From G963677325 sp963677325 (GTDB lineage: Bacteria > Bacteroidota > Bacteroidia > Bacteroidales > Prolixibacteraceae): DNA of 64,000 nucleotides. Where the stretch lies: positions 558,001 through 622,000 of the forward strand of contig CAXXGM010000008.1 in NCBI GenBank assembly GCA_963677325.2. Direction: 5' to 3'. Below the pieces are notes generated by a model that saw only the letters and a list, made by a program, of their open reading frames with translations, was not told where the DNA came from and did no database searches. The translations under genes were made by a program, and so were the position numbers. Numbering within the stretch: the stretch's first letter is position 1; each line of letters starts with the position of its first letter. This document shows, one piece after another, positions 1-9,634 of this stretch.

Positions 1-993
1 GAAGCCAGTCTTGTCAAGAAGCTGGAAGAGCTCGGGATAGGACGTCCTTCCACCTATGCACCGACAATTACCACCATTCAGCAGCGCGAATACGTTGTAA
101 AGGAGGATAGGTCCGGTATGGAACGTGATTTTAAAACACTGACCCTAAAAAATGGCCGGATTTCAGAAACATTAAATATGGAAATCACGGGTGCGGAAAA
201 AGCCAAAATGTTCCCTACAGACATAGGTCTTGTGGTAAATGATTTTCTTATAAAATATTTTGAGGCTATCGTTGATTATAATTTTACGGCCCTGGTGGAA
301 AAACAATTTGATGAAATTGCGGAAGGCAAATTGGTCTGGACAAAAATGATTGATAAGTTCTATCGGCCTTTTCACGATAAAATTGAAGATGTAATGAATA
401 CTTCAGAACGGGCCAGAGGGGAGCGGATTATTGGAACAGACCCGGTTAGCGGGAAAACAGTATCAGCAAAGATTGGCCGTTTTGGTCCTTTTGTTCAGAT
501 CGGCGAAACGAATAGTGAAGGGGACGAAAAACCTTTATTTGCCAGTTTGCGCAGGGGTCAAAGTATTGAGACCATTACTCTCGAGGAATCTTTAAAATTA
601 TTTGAGTTGCCTCGCGATCTGGGTGAATACGAAAATAAAAAAGTAACTGTGGGTATAGGCCGTTTTGGACCTTATGTAAAGCATGATAATTCTTTTGTTT
701 CCTTGAAGAAGGGGATTGACGATCCTCTTACTGTTACCCTGGACAGAGCCATTGAATTAATTAATGAAAAGAGAGTACAGGCAGAAAAGTCAGTCTTAAA
801 AACTTTTGAAAGTGATCCTGAAGTAAAAATTCTGGAAGGACGCTGGGGCCCCTATATTTCTTATAAAAAGGGAAATTATAAAATAAAAAAGGGAACAGAC
901 CTGAATCAGATTACTTTGGAAGAATGTAAAAAGATCATCGAATCAGAAGGAGCAAAATCATCAGGTTTTAAAAGAAAAACGAAAAAAAGTTGA
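1..993 (+). CDS. topA: DNA topoisomerase I, C-terminal part (cut by window edge)
   Basis: The reading frame is open from base 1, so the gene begins upstream of the window. About 330 C-terminal residues are present. The first residues (ELGIGRPSTYAPTI) match the conserved type IA topoisomerase motif just after the catalytic core. The tail holds three topoisomerase C-terminal repeats, visible as RFGPFVQI, RFGPYVKH and RWGPYISY, and ends in a lysine-rich stretch. The enzyme relaxes negatively supercoiled DNA through a transient 5'-phosphotyrosine. The catalytic tyrosine lies outside the window. Confidence 0.95.
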   Translation, partial: EASLVKKLEELGIGRPSTYAPTITTIQQREYVVKEDRSGMERDFKTLTLKNGRISETLNMEITGAEKAKMFPTDIGLVVNDFLIKYFEAIVDYNFTALVEKQFDEIAEGKLVWTKMIDKFYRPFHDKIEDVMNTSERARGERIIGTDPVSGKTVSAKIGRFGPFVQIGETNSEGDEKPLFASLRRGQSIETITLEESLKLFELPRDLGEYENKKVTVGIGRFGPYVKHDNSFVSLKKGIDDPLTVTLDRAIELINEKRVQAEKSVLKTFESDPEVKILEGRWGPYISYKKGNYKIKKGTDLNQITLEECKKIIESEGAKSSGFKRKTKKS

Positions 994-1445
994 TTATTCG
1001 GTTGAGAATCTCATTTTGATTTCATGATTTTCCTTTTTTTAAGTGAAACCGTTGGATAAAAAAAGCTTTGAAATTTGTTCTTTTTATGTCATCTTTTTTG
1101 TTCCTGAATAAGGAGAATAAATTGATGTCGTATTTTACAATCTTTTTGTTATTTAACAATAATACGGCTAAAATTCACAGGGGTTCTCCTCGTATTAAGT
1201 CCGTATTCGGTTCGTACCAGGTTCGTACCGGCTTTTTTAAAGAGAACTTACATAATATAACAAAATGGAATTCATTTCTAAAATAAAAATCGGCAATCTG
1301 AAATACGACGTCATTTCATATACTTACCGGAAATTCTTTATTGAATATCGGGTATTTCCCGGGAAAAATATAATTGAATTGAATTTTGTTTTTCTCTGAA
1401 TTTTTTCTTTATATTGTGTGATTTTCTCAACAATCTAATTGCTTC
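994..1445. other. intergenic region with an 11-bp-period repeat
   Basis: This is an AT-rich 452-base gap. A 72-codon open frame at 1068-1286 has no recognisable protein features and overlaps the repeat, so I do not call it. The only structure is a run of four 11-bp units at 1189-1232, listed separately. No clear terminator or promoter was seen. Confidence 0.6.
1189..1232. repeat. tandem repeat, 11-bp period, four units
   Basis: Four consecutive degenerate 11-mers can be read: CTCGTATTAAG, TCCGTATTCGG, TTCGTACCAGG and TTCGTACCGGC. A related array with the same period and similar words lies at 56973-57027. The function is unknown. Confidence 0.7.
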
Positions 1446-2576
1446 ATGCTGAAAGAACTTATTACTCCTGTAAATGAACTTGCTTACGCCAAAGAATTAA
1501 CCTTAAACCCTTCACAGTTTGGATATAATTTAAGGATTAATCATTGGGACAGCAATAATCTTCCCAGCGTGGCCATATTAGGTGTTCCTGAGGGAAGGAC
1601 TTCATCTTGTCCTGCTCTGTCAGATGGTCCCGATTCGATCCGAAAACAACTTTATACATTATCTGCATTTAATGATGAATTTTCTGTAATAGATTTAGGC
1701 AACGTAAAAAATGGGAAGGATCCGGCAGATACTTTTGCCGCTGTGAAAATGGTCGCAGAAGAATTATCCACTTATCGGATTCCTCTTTTGATTCTCGGCG
1801 GCAGTCAGGATATTACTGAACCCCTGATTTCCGGGATTGAGAAAAAAGAGCTCAGTATTACTATTATAGATGACCGGATTGATAATTGCATCAATCACAA
1901 CAGTGCCAATGACGAACTGTTTATTAATAATCTTCCTTTCAGGACAAGTATAAATATCATCGGTGGACAATCTTATTTCATCGGTGAGCAAGGCCGGGAT
2001 GAGGTCTCAGAGAGCTTTAAAGGCAAGATCGTTACTTTGGGACAAATGCGTGCCAATATCAAGGAAATGGAACCCATTTTAAGGGGGACAGATATGGTGA
2101 GTTTTGATTTGGGAGCGTTGAAATTGTCTGAAGCGCCTGGTCAGATTCATCTTTCCCCAAACGGTCTTACCGGAGAAGAAGCCTGTCAACTCGCCTGGTA
2201 TGCAGGCATGGCAACATCTCCTGTATGGTTTGGTCTGTTTGGGTATAGTCCTGCATTAGATCCATCTACATCCGGTGGTATGATGGCAGCCCAGATAGGA
2301 TGGTATTTTCTTAACGGAATTTCAAAAAAAATCGATAAAGCTCCATTAGATGAAGCCACCGATTACATTCATTACCATATTCAGGTGGATGAACTGGAAG
2401 AGCCGATTTCTTTTCTCAAACATCCTATCACAAAAAGGTGGTGGATGGAAGTTCCTTCGGAAGATTGTGATTATTTCCCTTTAAGAATTCCATGCTCTAA
2501 AAAGGATTATAAAAAAGCTTGTAAAAATCAGATTCCTTCGAGGTGGTGGAATTATTTTAATGAACATAGTGTGTAG
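1446..2576 (+). CDS. arginase/formimidoylglutamase-fold protein with lost metal ligands
   Basis: This 376-residue protein has the ureohydrolase (arginase/agmatinase/HutG) fold by motif order, but the metal-binding motifs are altered. The usual GGDHS is GGSQD (about residue 118), the usual DAHxD is DDRID (about 140), and the usual SFDxDxxDP is SFDLGALKL (about 218). Two metal-ligand histidines and one aspartate are therefore replaced, so a canonical Mn-dependent hydrolase activity is unlikely. It sits between topA and the type IX secretion operon on the same strand, 259 bases before porP. The ATG at 1446 is the first in frame. The family assignment is fairly sure. The function is not known and could be structural or regulatory. 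Confidence 0.75.
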   Translation: MLKELITPVNELAYAKELTLNPSQFGYNLRINHWDSNNLPSVAILGVPEGRTSSCPALSDGPDSIRKQLYTLSAFNDEFSVIDLGNVKNGKDPADTFAAVKMVAEELSTYRIPLLILGGSQDITEPLISGIEKKELSITIIDDRIDNCINHNSANDELFINNLPFRTSINIIGGQSYFIGEQGRDEVSESFKGKIVTLGQMRANIKEMEPILRGTDMVSFDLGALKLSEAPGQIHLSPNGLTGEEACQLAWYAGMATSPVWFGLFGYSPALDPSTSGGMMAAQIGWYFLNGISKKIDKAPLDEATDYIHYHIQVDELEEPISFLKHPITKRWWMEVPSEDCDYFPLRIPCSKKDYKKACKNQIPSRWWNYFNEHSV

Positions 2577-2835
2577 AAGAATGAAAAATCCATGAAAACA
2601 GGGATATTTTTTTATGTTTCAATGTCCGAAATTTTCTATAAGATAATAGGGATGTTCATTTTAAAGGTTTTTTAATAAATTATGAAATATTTGTAAAAAA
2701 AGATTTTACAGGTGAAAAAACTTTTTTTACTTTGTTTTGAATTTTTTAATCAAAATTAACAATGATTAAATTGCTGATTTATCAGGATTTTTAATTGAGT
2801 GAGATTGAATTATTCGCAGAAAAATAACTATACTA

Positions 2836-3771
2836 ATGAAAAGAACCATTCTTTTGGGATTGTTGCTGATTGTTAGTATGGTAACCAGATCTCAGCAGGA
2901 TCCTCAATTCAGTCAGAATAGATTTAATCTTTTGACAGTAAATCCTGGTTGTGCAGGTGCTTCAGGTTTAATAAATGCTGCTTTATTGAACAGATTTCAA
3001 TGGATTGGTTTCCCCGGGGCACCGGTAACAACAGTTTTTAATATCGACGCGGCGTTAGGAATTATTGGAAAAAATGATGGACTTGGTGTTTCAATTATGA
3101 ATGATGTCATAGGTTATGAAAAAAATGTTTCAGTTACTTTGAATTATTCATGGCAGAAACAGGTTGGTTCTGGTAAACTTGGTTCAGGAGTTTCAATGGG
3201 ATTAATGAATAAAAATATGAAACCTGGGTGGTCGGGAACGGATGGAAGCGATTTGATAAATCTTTCTGATCCAGCTATCCCCGCTAAAGAAATAAATGGG
3301 ATAGTTGCGGATATCGGAGCCGGATTTTATTTTCAGCAGAGTAATTATTCTCTGGCCCTGTCTGTTAAGCATATTAATCAACCGTCCTTTTCATATGAAC
3401 AAAACGGGAGTTATTCAATAAAAAGACATTATTATTTTATGGGAGGATATAATATCAAATTGGAGAACGAATTCCAGATGACTCCTTCTGTTTTCTTTAA
3501 AACCGATGCTTCGGCATATCAAACGGATTTTAATCTGACATTGACATACGATCAGAGAATATGGGGAGGACTCGGATATCGTCCTGGTGATGCCGTAATT
3601 TTTCAATTGGGAACAGAATTGAGAAATGGAGTACGGTTTGGATATGCTTATGATTTGAGTACATCCCCTATATCAAAGTATAACTCTGGTTCTCATGAAA
3701 TATATCTCTCCTATTCCTTTTCAATTGATAAAAGGAAAACGCATAAATACAGAAGCATAAGATTTTTATGA
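2836..3771 (+). CDS. porP: type IX secretion outer-membrane protein PorP/SprF family
   Basis: This 311-residue outer-membrane protein has an N-terminal signal peptide (MKRTILLGLLLIVSMVTRSQ). The mature start QQDPQFSQNRFNLLTVNPGCAGA is the PorP/SprF signature (DPQFSQ, then NP..AG). The rest alternates short amphipathic strands, as expected for a beta-barrel of about 14 strands. PorP-type proteins work with GldK/PorK at the outer membrane, either in T9SS assembly or in anchoring adhesins. It is the first gene of the operon porP-gldK-gldL-gldM-gldN, an order also known from Porphyromonas gingivalis. gldK begins 32 bases downstream. Confidence 0.9.
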   Translation: MKRTILLGLLLIVSMVTRSQQDPQFSQNRFNLLTVNPGCAGASGLINAALLNRFQWIGFPGAPVTTVFNIDAALGIIGKNDGLGVSIMNDVIGYEKNVSVTLNYSWQKQVGSGKLGSGVSMGLMNKNMKPGWSGTDGSDLINLSDPAIPAKEINGIVADIGAGFYFQQSNYSLALSVKHINQPSFSYEQNGSYSIKRHYYFMGGYNIKLENEFQMTPSVFFKTDASAYQTDFNLTLTYDQRIWGGLGYRPGDAVIFQLGTELRNGVRFGYAYDLSTSPISKYNSGSHEIYLSYSFSIDKRKTHKYRSIRFL

Positions 3772-3803
3772 ATAAAGTTTGAGCACCACATATTATATTA
3801 ATT

Positions 3804-5141
3804 ATGAAGCGACTATTTTTCTTTGCTGGTTTATTGATCCTTTTGTTTTCAGGCTGCCATCGCTCGGGAACCGGGGAATTGGTTGGTGTGGAGAAACGAG
3901 GAAAATATTTTGAACCTGCTCCAATGGGAATGGCCTTTATTACCGGACGAAGTTTTAATATGGGTCCCGGAGATCAGGATGTTGCGTATGCATCAGCGCC
4001 AACCCGTACAATTGATGTGGCGTCATTCTGGATGGATGATACTGAGATCACCAATAATGAATACCGGCAATTTGTTCATTGGGTCAGAGATTCTATTGCA
4101 CGGAAGATGCTTTCTGAAAAATTTGAAGAGTTCAAGATTTCGGAGGATAGGAAAGGCAATCCTATTGATCCTCCTATTATTGATTGGAAGACAAAATTGA
4201 ACTATAACAATTCTGATTACAAAGAAACACTTGAACCAATGTATTATGCCGGTAAAGATCGCATCTTCGGTAAAAAAGAATTTGATACCCGGAAATTGAA
4301 TTTCCATTATTACTGGGTTGATCTTCAACAAGCCGCAAGAAGGCAAAATGCTTATGATTTCGATGCTCAAAAATATCAGGGTACCGTTACTGACTTAACG
4401 GGGAAAGTTGTTCCTATTGAAAGCCGTTCCAGTTTTGTAATGGACGAGAGTGTCAATGTTTATCCCGACACCTTGGTTTGGATCAGGGATTATTCATATT
4501 CCTATAACGAGCCATGGACCAAAATGTATTTTTCTCATCCGGGATTTGATGACTATCCTGTCGTAGGGGTCACCTGGAGACAAGCAAAAGCTTTCTGTAT
4601 GTGGAGAACGAATTATAAAAACAGTACTCTTTTAGGCAAAGGGGATTTCCCGGTTCAGGATTATCGTTTACCCTCTGAGGCAGAATGGGAATTAGCTGCA
4701 AGGGGAGGTTTGAATAATTCAATGTATCCTTGGGGAGGTTATTACACCCGAACTCAAACAGGTTGTTTCCTTGCCAATTTCAAACCAATGAGAGGAAATT
4801 ATAGTGATGATGGTGGGAAAGCTACCGTGAAGGTGGCAAGTTATGAACCCAATGGTTACGGATTGTATGATATGGCAGGTAATGTGGCGGAATGGACCAT
4901 TACAGCCTATGATGAATCAGCTTATAATTTTATGCATGATCTTAATCCTAACTTTGAACACAATGCTCTTCCTGATGAACCTGCAGCGATGAAACGTAAA
5001 GTAATCCGTGGAGGCTCCTGGAAGGATATTGCTTACTATATTCAGGTCGGAACCCGTACCTACGAATATCAGGATACGGCTAAGTCATATGTAGGGTTCC
5101 GCTGTGTCCGTTCTTCATTCGGAGATCAATTTAAAAAATAA
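3804..5141 (+). CDS. gldK: T9SS lipoprotein GldK/PorK
   Basis: This is a 445-residue outer-membrane lipoprotein. The signal peptide ends in the lipobox LFSGC (Cys about residue 18). The remainder is a formylglycine-generating-enzyme-like (FGE-sulfatase) domain, seen in FWMDDTEITNNEYRQF, RLPSEAEWELAARGG, YDMAGNVAEW and the terminal VGFRCVRS. GldK/PorK forms the periplasmic ring of the type IX secretion system with GldN/PorN. The order after porP and before gldL supports the call. The gene is intact, unlike gldM and gldN downstream. Confidence 0.95.
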   Translation: MKRLFFFAGLLILLFSGCHRSGTGELVGVEKRGKYFEPAPMGMAFITGRSFNMGPGDQDVAYASAPTRTIDVASFWMDDTEITNNEYRQFVHWVRDSIARKMLSEKFEEFKISEDRKGNPIDPPIIDWKTKLNYNNSDYKETLEPMYYAGKDRIFGKKEFDTRKLNFHYYWVDLQQAARRQNAYDFDAQKYQGTVTDLTGKVVPIESRSSFVMDESVNVYPDTLVWIRDYSYSYNEPWTKMYFSHPGFDDYPVVGVTWRQAKAFCMWRTNYKNSTLLGKGDFPVQDYRLPSEAEWELAARGGLNNSMYPWGGYYTRTQTGCFLANFKPMRGNYSDDGGKATVKVASYEPNGYGLYDMAGNVAEWTITAYDESAYNFMHDLNPNFEHNALPDEPAAMKRKVIRGGSWKDIAYYIQVGTRTYEYQDTAKSYVGFRCVRSSFGDQFKK

Positions 5142-5160
5142 CAACTAAAACACATAAACA

Positions 5161-6138
5161 ATGGGAATGTCAGAATTAACTCATTCAAAGAGGTGGAGAT
5201 CAACAATGAACTATTTTTATAGCATTGGAGCATCAGTAGTTCTGTTAGGCGCTTTATTTAAACTCGAGCATTGGCCCTACGGAGGAACGATGCTTATGTT
5301 TGGAATGTCCTGTGAAGCACTAATCTTTTTCCTTTCCGCTTTTGAACCGCCGGTTGAAATCCCGGATTGGGCCAAAGTATATCCACAACTGAAAGACGGA
5401 TATGAAATTGAAGATGAGGATTTCTACCCAACGAAGAAAATGCAGCCGGTAACCTTTGACAACATGCTTGAGAAGGCAGATATATCCTCCGACTTAATGG
5501 CTAAAGTCAAAAAGGGCCTTCAGGATCTCTCCAACACGGCCAGTGGCATTGCTGATATTTCCAGTGCAGCCCTTGCTACCGATATCTATGTAAAAAATAT
5601 CAATTCAGCCTCTGAATCAATGAGCTCTTTTAGTGAAATAAATGCCCGTGCAGCTCATTCTGTTGAGAAATCTACCAATGAATTGATCCATTCTTATGAT
5701 CATACTTCACAATTGCTCGCAAATTCATCAAAATCCATTTCCCAGGTTTTTGTTGATTCAGCAAAAAAAATCAGTGAACAGTTTGCGACCTCGGGTGATA
5801 AGCTATCCTCTACTTACAGAGATTTGTCAGATGCCCTCCATAAAGATTTTGCTGCCCTTAATGAGAATTCAAAATCCTATGGTCATGAATTAAGCAGGAT
5901 TAATGTTAATTTATCTTCCTTAAATTCATCCTATGAACTTCATCTGCAAAATGCCCGTAAAATGTCAGAATCGTCCTCAAAAGCCTTTGATGAATACAAC
6001 AAGATGAATGGACTGATGACAACAGCATTGGAAGAGGCACAAAAATACCATAAGCAATCTGAACAGCTCAATAAAAATCTTGAGGCTCTTAATCATGTAT
6101 ACGGCAATATGCTTGGTGCAATGAATGTAAAAAATTGA
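5161..6138 (+). CDS. gldL: T9SS/gliding motor inner-membrane protein GldL/PorL
   Basis: This 325-residue protein has two N-terminal transmembrane helices (about residues 17-34 and 41-58) followed by a long Ala/Ser-rich cytoplasmic region with coiled-coil character. The motif LFKLEHWPYGG between the helices and the acidic residue in CEALIFFLSAFE are typical of GldL. GldL and GldM form the proton-driven rotary motor that powers T9SS and gliding. It lies 19 bases after gldK and 65 bases before gldM. The reading frame is complete. Confidence 0.95.
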   Translation: MGMSELTHSKRWRSTMNYFYSIGASVVLLGALFKLEHWPYGGTMLMFGMSCEALIFFLSAFEPPVEIPDWAKVYPQLKDGYEIEDEDFYPTKKMQPVTFDNMLEKADISSDLMAKVKKGLQDLSNTASGIADISSAALATDIYVKNINSASESMSSFSEINARAAHSVEKSTNELIHSYDHTSQLLANSSKSISQVFVDSAKKISEQFATSGDKLSSTYRDLSDALHKDFAALNENSKSYGHELSRINVNLSSLNSSYELHLQNARKMSESSSKAFDEYNKMNGLMTTALEEAQKYHKQSEQLNKNLEALNHVYGNMLGAMNVKN

Positions 6139-6203
6139 TGTGCTGTCGTTTCAGATTGTATGACACAAAAAACTAATACTTATTTTTTACTAACCTTTAT
6201 AGT

Positions 6204-7757
6204 ATGGGTGTAAAAAACTGTCCCGAAACTCCCAGGCAGAAAATGATAAGCCTGATGTATCTTGTTTTGACAGCCATGTTGGCGTTAAATGTGGATAAAT
6301 CCGTGCTCGATGCTTTTGCCACAGTGAACCAAAGTTTCATGAAAACTATTGAGAATTTCACGGCAAAAAAATGCTCGTGTATATGCTGATTTCAATAATG
6401 CAGCTCAGGAAAATCCCCCAAAAGGCAGGGGAATTAAATATAGCTGTGATGAAAGTCAAGTCACGCTCGGATTCCTTGTATAATTATGTCGCTCAGTTGA
6501 AGGAGATGATTGTAAAGAAAGCCGATGGTCCGGAGGGAGATGTGAATAACATAGAGAGCAAAGATGATCTGAATATTCCCGCGGAACTGATGATTGTCAA
6601 AAAAACATGGTACCGCTCTGAAAAAGGCAATTGAGAGCTACCGGCAATCGTTAATTGCTCTTGTGGATCCTAACGATTCTTCTTTAAATTGTCTCTATTA
6701 ACAAGAGTCTTGATACTTCAGCCCCACCTCCTAAAGAAGGACAGACGCCCTCCTGGGAAATCAGTAAATTTGAAGGATATCCGCTTATTGGAGTGATCAC
6801 CTTAATGTCCAAAATTCAAAGCGATATACGCAATGCAGAATCCGACGTAATAAATCATCTTTATACTCAGATTGATGCCCGGTCATTCAAGTTTAATCAA
6901 CTTCAGGCACAAGTGGTATCCAAATCAGATTATATATTACAAGGTGGAACTTATGAGGCAAAAGTTTTTTCTCTCAGCTATTGATACAACAGCGAAGCCT
7001 GAGATAATAGTGGGAGGGAGAACCCTGCCGATGATTGCATCTGAAAATGCCGGTGTTTACAAGGTGCCTACCACAAATGAAGGAAAATTTGAGTGGAGCG
7101 GACGAATTAACTATAAGAATCCGGAAGGCGAGATTGTCAGTTATCCATTTAAAACATGAATATGAAGTAGCAAGGCCGTCAATGACGGTCTCCCCAACAA
7201 AAATGAATGTTTTATATGCGGGTCTTGCGAATCCACTTTCTGTTTCAGTTCCTGGTATTTCTCAGACAAATGTCAAAGTTTCTGTTACCAATGGCCGAAT
7301 TGAGCAGAATGGCCAGGGATATATTATTTATCCCGATAAGGTTGGAGTCGAATCTGTCGTTTCAGTAAATGCCCAGATTGATGGAACTCTTAAAAACAAT
7401 TGGAACCACTAAATTCCGTGTAAAAACGTGTTCCGAATCCGATTGCTACAGTGGCCGGTAAAAACGAAGGAGTCATCACAAAGAATCAACTTCTTGCCGA
7501 GCAGGGTATTTATGCTGAAATACCGGATTTTGATTTTGAGATGAAATTCACTGTCACGTCTTTTTGTGGTTTCTTCTTCCAAAGGAGGATTTGTACAGGA
7601 AAAAAATTGCTAACGGGAAACCGTTTTTACCCAGGAACAACTCGACCTGATGAAAGGGCTGAATCCCGGAAGTCGCGTGTATATAGATAATATTGTTGTA
7701 AAAGGAGAAGATGGTACAACCAGAAATCTATCAGCGATCAGCTTTAAAATAAGATAA
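6204..7757 (+). pseudogene. gldM: T9SS/gliding motor protein GldM/PorM, multiply frameshifted
   Basis: The start is normal GldM: MGVKNCPETPRQKMISLMYLVL, with a single transmembrane helix near the N-terminus. The coding sequence then changes frame about 12 times. Each change is explained by one extra base, nearly all in homopolymers, for example A7 at 6365-6371, A7 at 6599-6605, T6 at 6965-6970, A5 at about 7391, T5 at 7561-7565 and A7 near 7600. One change near 6690 falls in a two-base T run. Removing 12 bases restores a single 513-residue frame ending in LSAISFKIR at 7757. Conserved segments such as NEGVITKNQL and YIDNIVVKGEDG survive. The protein-level sequence looks under normal selection, so local sequencing or assembly error is more likely than a true pseudogene. 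GldM spans the periplasm and contacts the GldK/GldN ring. Confidence 0.85.
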
Positions 7758-7825
7758 TAATCATGAAAGCTGGAAAAGCGAATATATCAAATAGTTAAAG
7801 GTTTAATATTAACCTCAATAGAAAT

Positions 7826-8688
7826 ATGAAAAATTTATTTCCCATCCTATTTATGGTTCTTTTAGGAGCTTCATTAATTACAAGGGTAAATGCTCAGGTC
7901 ATTGAGGATGATGTCTATAAAAAAAGAACAACTTTTGAACGTAAGCCAGCTCCGTTGCCAGGAATCCGGGAGGCGGATGTGCTTTGGTCAAAAAACCATC
8001 TGGAGAATTATCGATCTGCGTGAAAAGGTAAATCAACAGTTTTATTATCCTACACGTGATATGCAGGGCCGCAGCAATTTAGTAAATCTGATTCTGAAAG
8101 GAATTAACGAGAAAAAAAAATTACTGCTTTCGATGCATCACAGGATGATGATGAATTCAAGTTGCCCCTCGACTCTGCTCAAATAAAGCAGCAATTCGGA
8201 GCTTCCCCCAAAATGACTCAAAGGCGAAATATAGAAACCGGAGCTATGGAAGATGTTGCTATTGCACAGGACATGAAGACTGATGAAGTCAAACAACTTA
8301 TGGTGAAGGAAATATGGTATTTCGATAAACAAACATCCACTCTCCAGGTACGCATCATTGGTATTTGTCCCATTCGTCTTTATTACCGTGACGAAGACAA
8401 GAATCAGGAAAACCATTCTCAGGAAAAAGCTTTTTTTGGGTAAGATTCTCTGAAATTCGTCCTCTGTTAGCCAGAAGTGAAGCACTGAACTACTATAACG
8501 GAGGTCGTAACTTGAGTTTTGATGATGTCTTCATTTCAAGGAAATTCGATAGTTTTGTTGTAAGGGAAGAAAATATTTATAACAACCGCTCCATCGAACA
8601 ATATGCATCGGGAGAATATGCCGCGAGGGAATCTCAAAGAGTTAAAAATGATATATTTAATTACGAGCAGGATTTATGGGAATATTGA
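7826..8688 (+). pseudogene. gldN: T9SS ring protein GldN/PorN, frameshifted
   Basis: The N-terminal signal peptide (MKNLFPILFMVLLGASLITRVNA) and the sequence EADVLWSKTIWRIIDLREK, recovered after correction, identify GldN/PorN. Three indels break the frame: one extra A in the A6 run near 7990, two extra As in the A9 run at 8112-8120, and two extra Ts in the T7 run at 8431-8437. After removal the gene reads as one 285-residue protein ending NDIFNYEQDLWEY at 8688. GldN partners GldK in the periplasmic ring. The operon ends here with a strong terminator. As with gldM, the pattern suggests base-calling error. Confidence 0.85.
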
Positions 8689-8718
8689 TCTATTAATATA
8701 GATTTTATTAATTGAACT

Positions 8719-8767
8719 GACCGGATGCTGTTGATTGTTTTCTCATAGGTGCATCCGGTCTGTTTTT
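8719..8767 (+). terminator. rho-independent terminator after gldN
   Basis: A 10-bp stem GACCGGATGC / GCATCCGGTC is followed by TGTTTTT. It lies 31 bases after the gldN stop and closes the T9SS operon. Confidence 0.8.
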
Positions 8768-8830
8768 ATTAAAAATGTTTTTATCCATTTTACCACCACA
8801 TTCATCGCTGGATACTGGCTGCGGAACAGG

Positions 8831-9634
8831 TTATTTTTTAATTGCGTAGCCCATATAGGATACTTGTAAAGAACTTCCTTCTTTCAGTCTGCATACTTTA
8901 CTGAAATCTTCACAGGACAATTTGCCTGAAGCTCTTTTATGCAGGTTCTTAAGAATACCCGGATTCGGACTACAGGTAACAATTCCCCGATGTTCTACCC
9001 ACTGTAAATCAAAGGAGAAAAGCAGTCTCTTCATTTCCTCCGGACGGATAAACATTTCCCATACATGCAGGTTATCAGGAAGAACGGAAAAATATTCCCA
9101 TTCCTGCAGAATTTTAATTACTATCATTTTACTCAGGAAAGTCCGGTTTATTGTATCGTAAAAAAAGATACCCCCATGCTTTAAAACTCTCGATATTTCT
9201 GAAATTACTTTAGGTAAATCCCGCACATGTTCTAAAACGTCACAGCAAAAAATCACATCAAAACTTTTGTTTTGGAAAGGAATTTCTTCCCCGGACCCTG
9301 TTAAATATTTTATCATAAGACCTTCCTTATTGGAATGTTCCCCCGCACACTGAATGGATCCAGATGAGGGATCAATTCCCGTAGTCATAAAACCCATTCT
9401 TGCTATGGCCTCACTCAGAATGCCGCCGCCGCATCCTACTTCTAAAGCCTTTTTGGAAAATGCATCAAAATGGATTTCATTCAGAATTCTTTTGAAATAC
9501 TTTATCCTGACAGGGTTTAAAATAGATTCTATAAGGTTTAAAGGTGAGTCTTTATCCCACCATTTCACGAGATCTGAATTATAGAAGGAATTATTAATCC
9601 GTTGATATACTTCAGGAGGGATCTTTTTCATCAT
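8831..9634 (-). CDS. UbiG-like class I SAM-dependent methyltransferase
   Basis: This 267-residue cytoplasmic methyltransferase has SAM motif I EVGCGGGILSEAIARMG (about residue 63), the acidic residue after beta-2 in GIDPSSGSI, motif II FDVIFCCDVLEHV and motif III RVLKHGGIFF. These match the UbiG/UbiE-like class I family. It is not called ubiG, because Bacteroidetes make menaquinone and nothing nearby belongs to ubiquinone synthesis. The start overlaps the end of the upstream reductase gene by 23 bases, so the two are translationally coupled. The substrate is unknown and is presumably the product of the operon's reductase and oxidase. Confidence 0.8.
   Translation of the reverse strand: MMKKIPPEVYQRINNSFYNSDLVKWWDKDSPLNLIESILNPVRIKYFKRILNEIHFDAFSKKALEVGCGGGILSEAIARMGFMTTGIDPSSGSIQCAGEHSNKEGLMIKYLTGSGEEIPFQNKSFDVIFCCDVLEHVRDLPKVISEISRVLKHGGIFFYDTINRTFLSKMIVIKILQEWEYFSVLPDNLHVWEMFIRPEEMKRLLFSFDLQWVEHRGIVTCSPNPGILKNLHKRASGKLSCEDFSKVCRLKEGSSLQVSYMGYAIKK

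Noticed and set aside
1068..1286. 72-codon open frame between topA and the arginase-like gene
   Set aside because: It has no domain or signal-like features and overlaps the 11-bp repeat array and AT-rich DNA.
6365..8437. Programmed frameshifting in gldM and gldN
   Set aside because: There are too many sites (about 15), most in simple homopolymers and none with slippery-site plus stem or pseudoknot structure.
8831..9634. Calling the methyltransferase UbiG of ubiquinone synthesis
   Set aside because: Only the generic SAM motifs match, the neighbours do not belong to quinone synthesis, and the window indicates menaquinone via MqnC.
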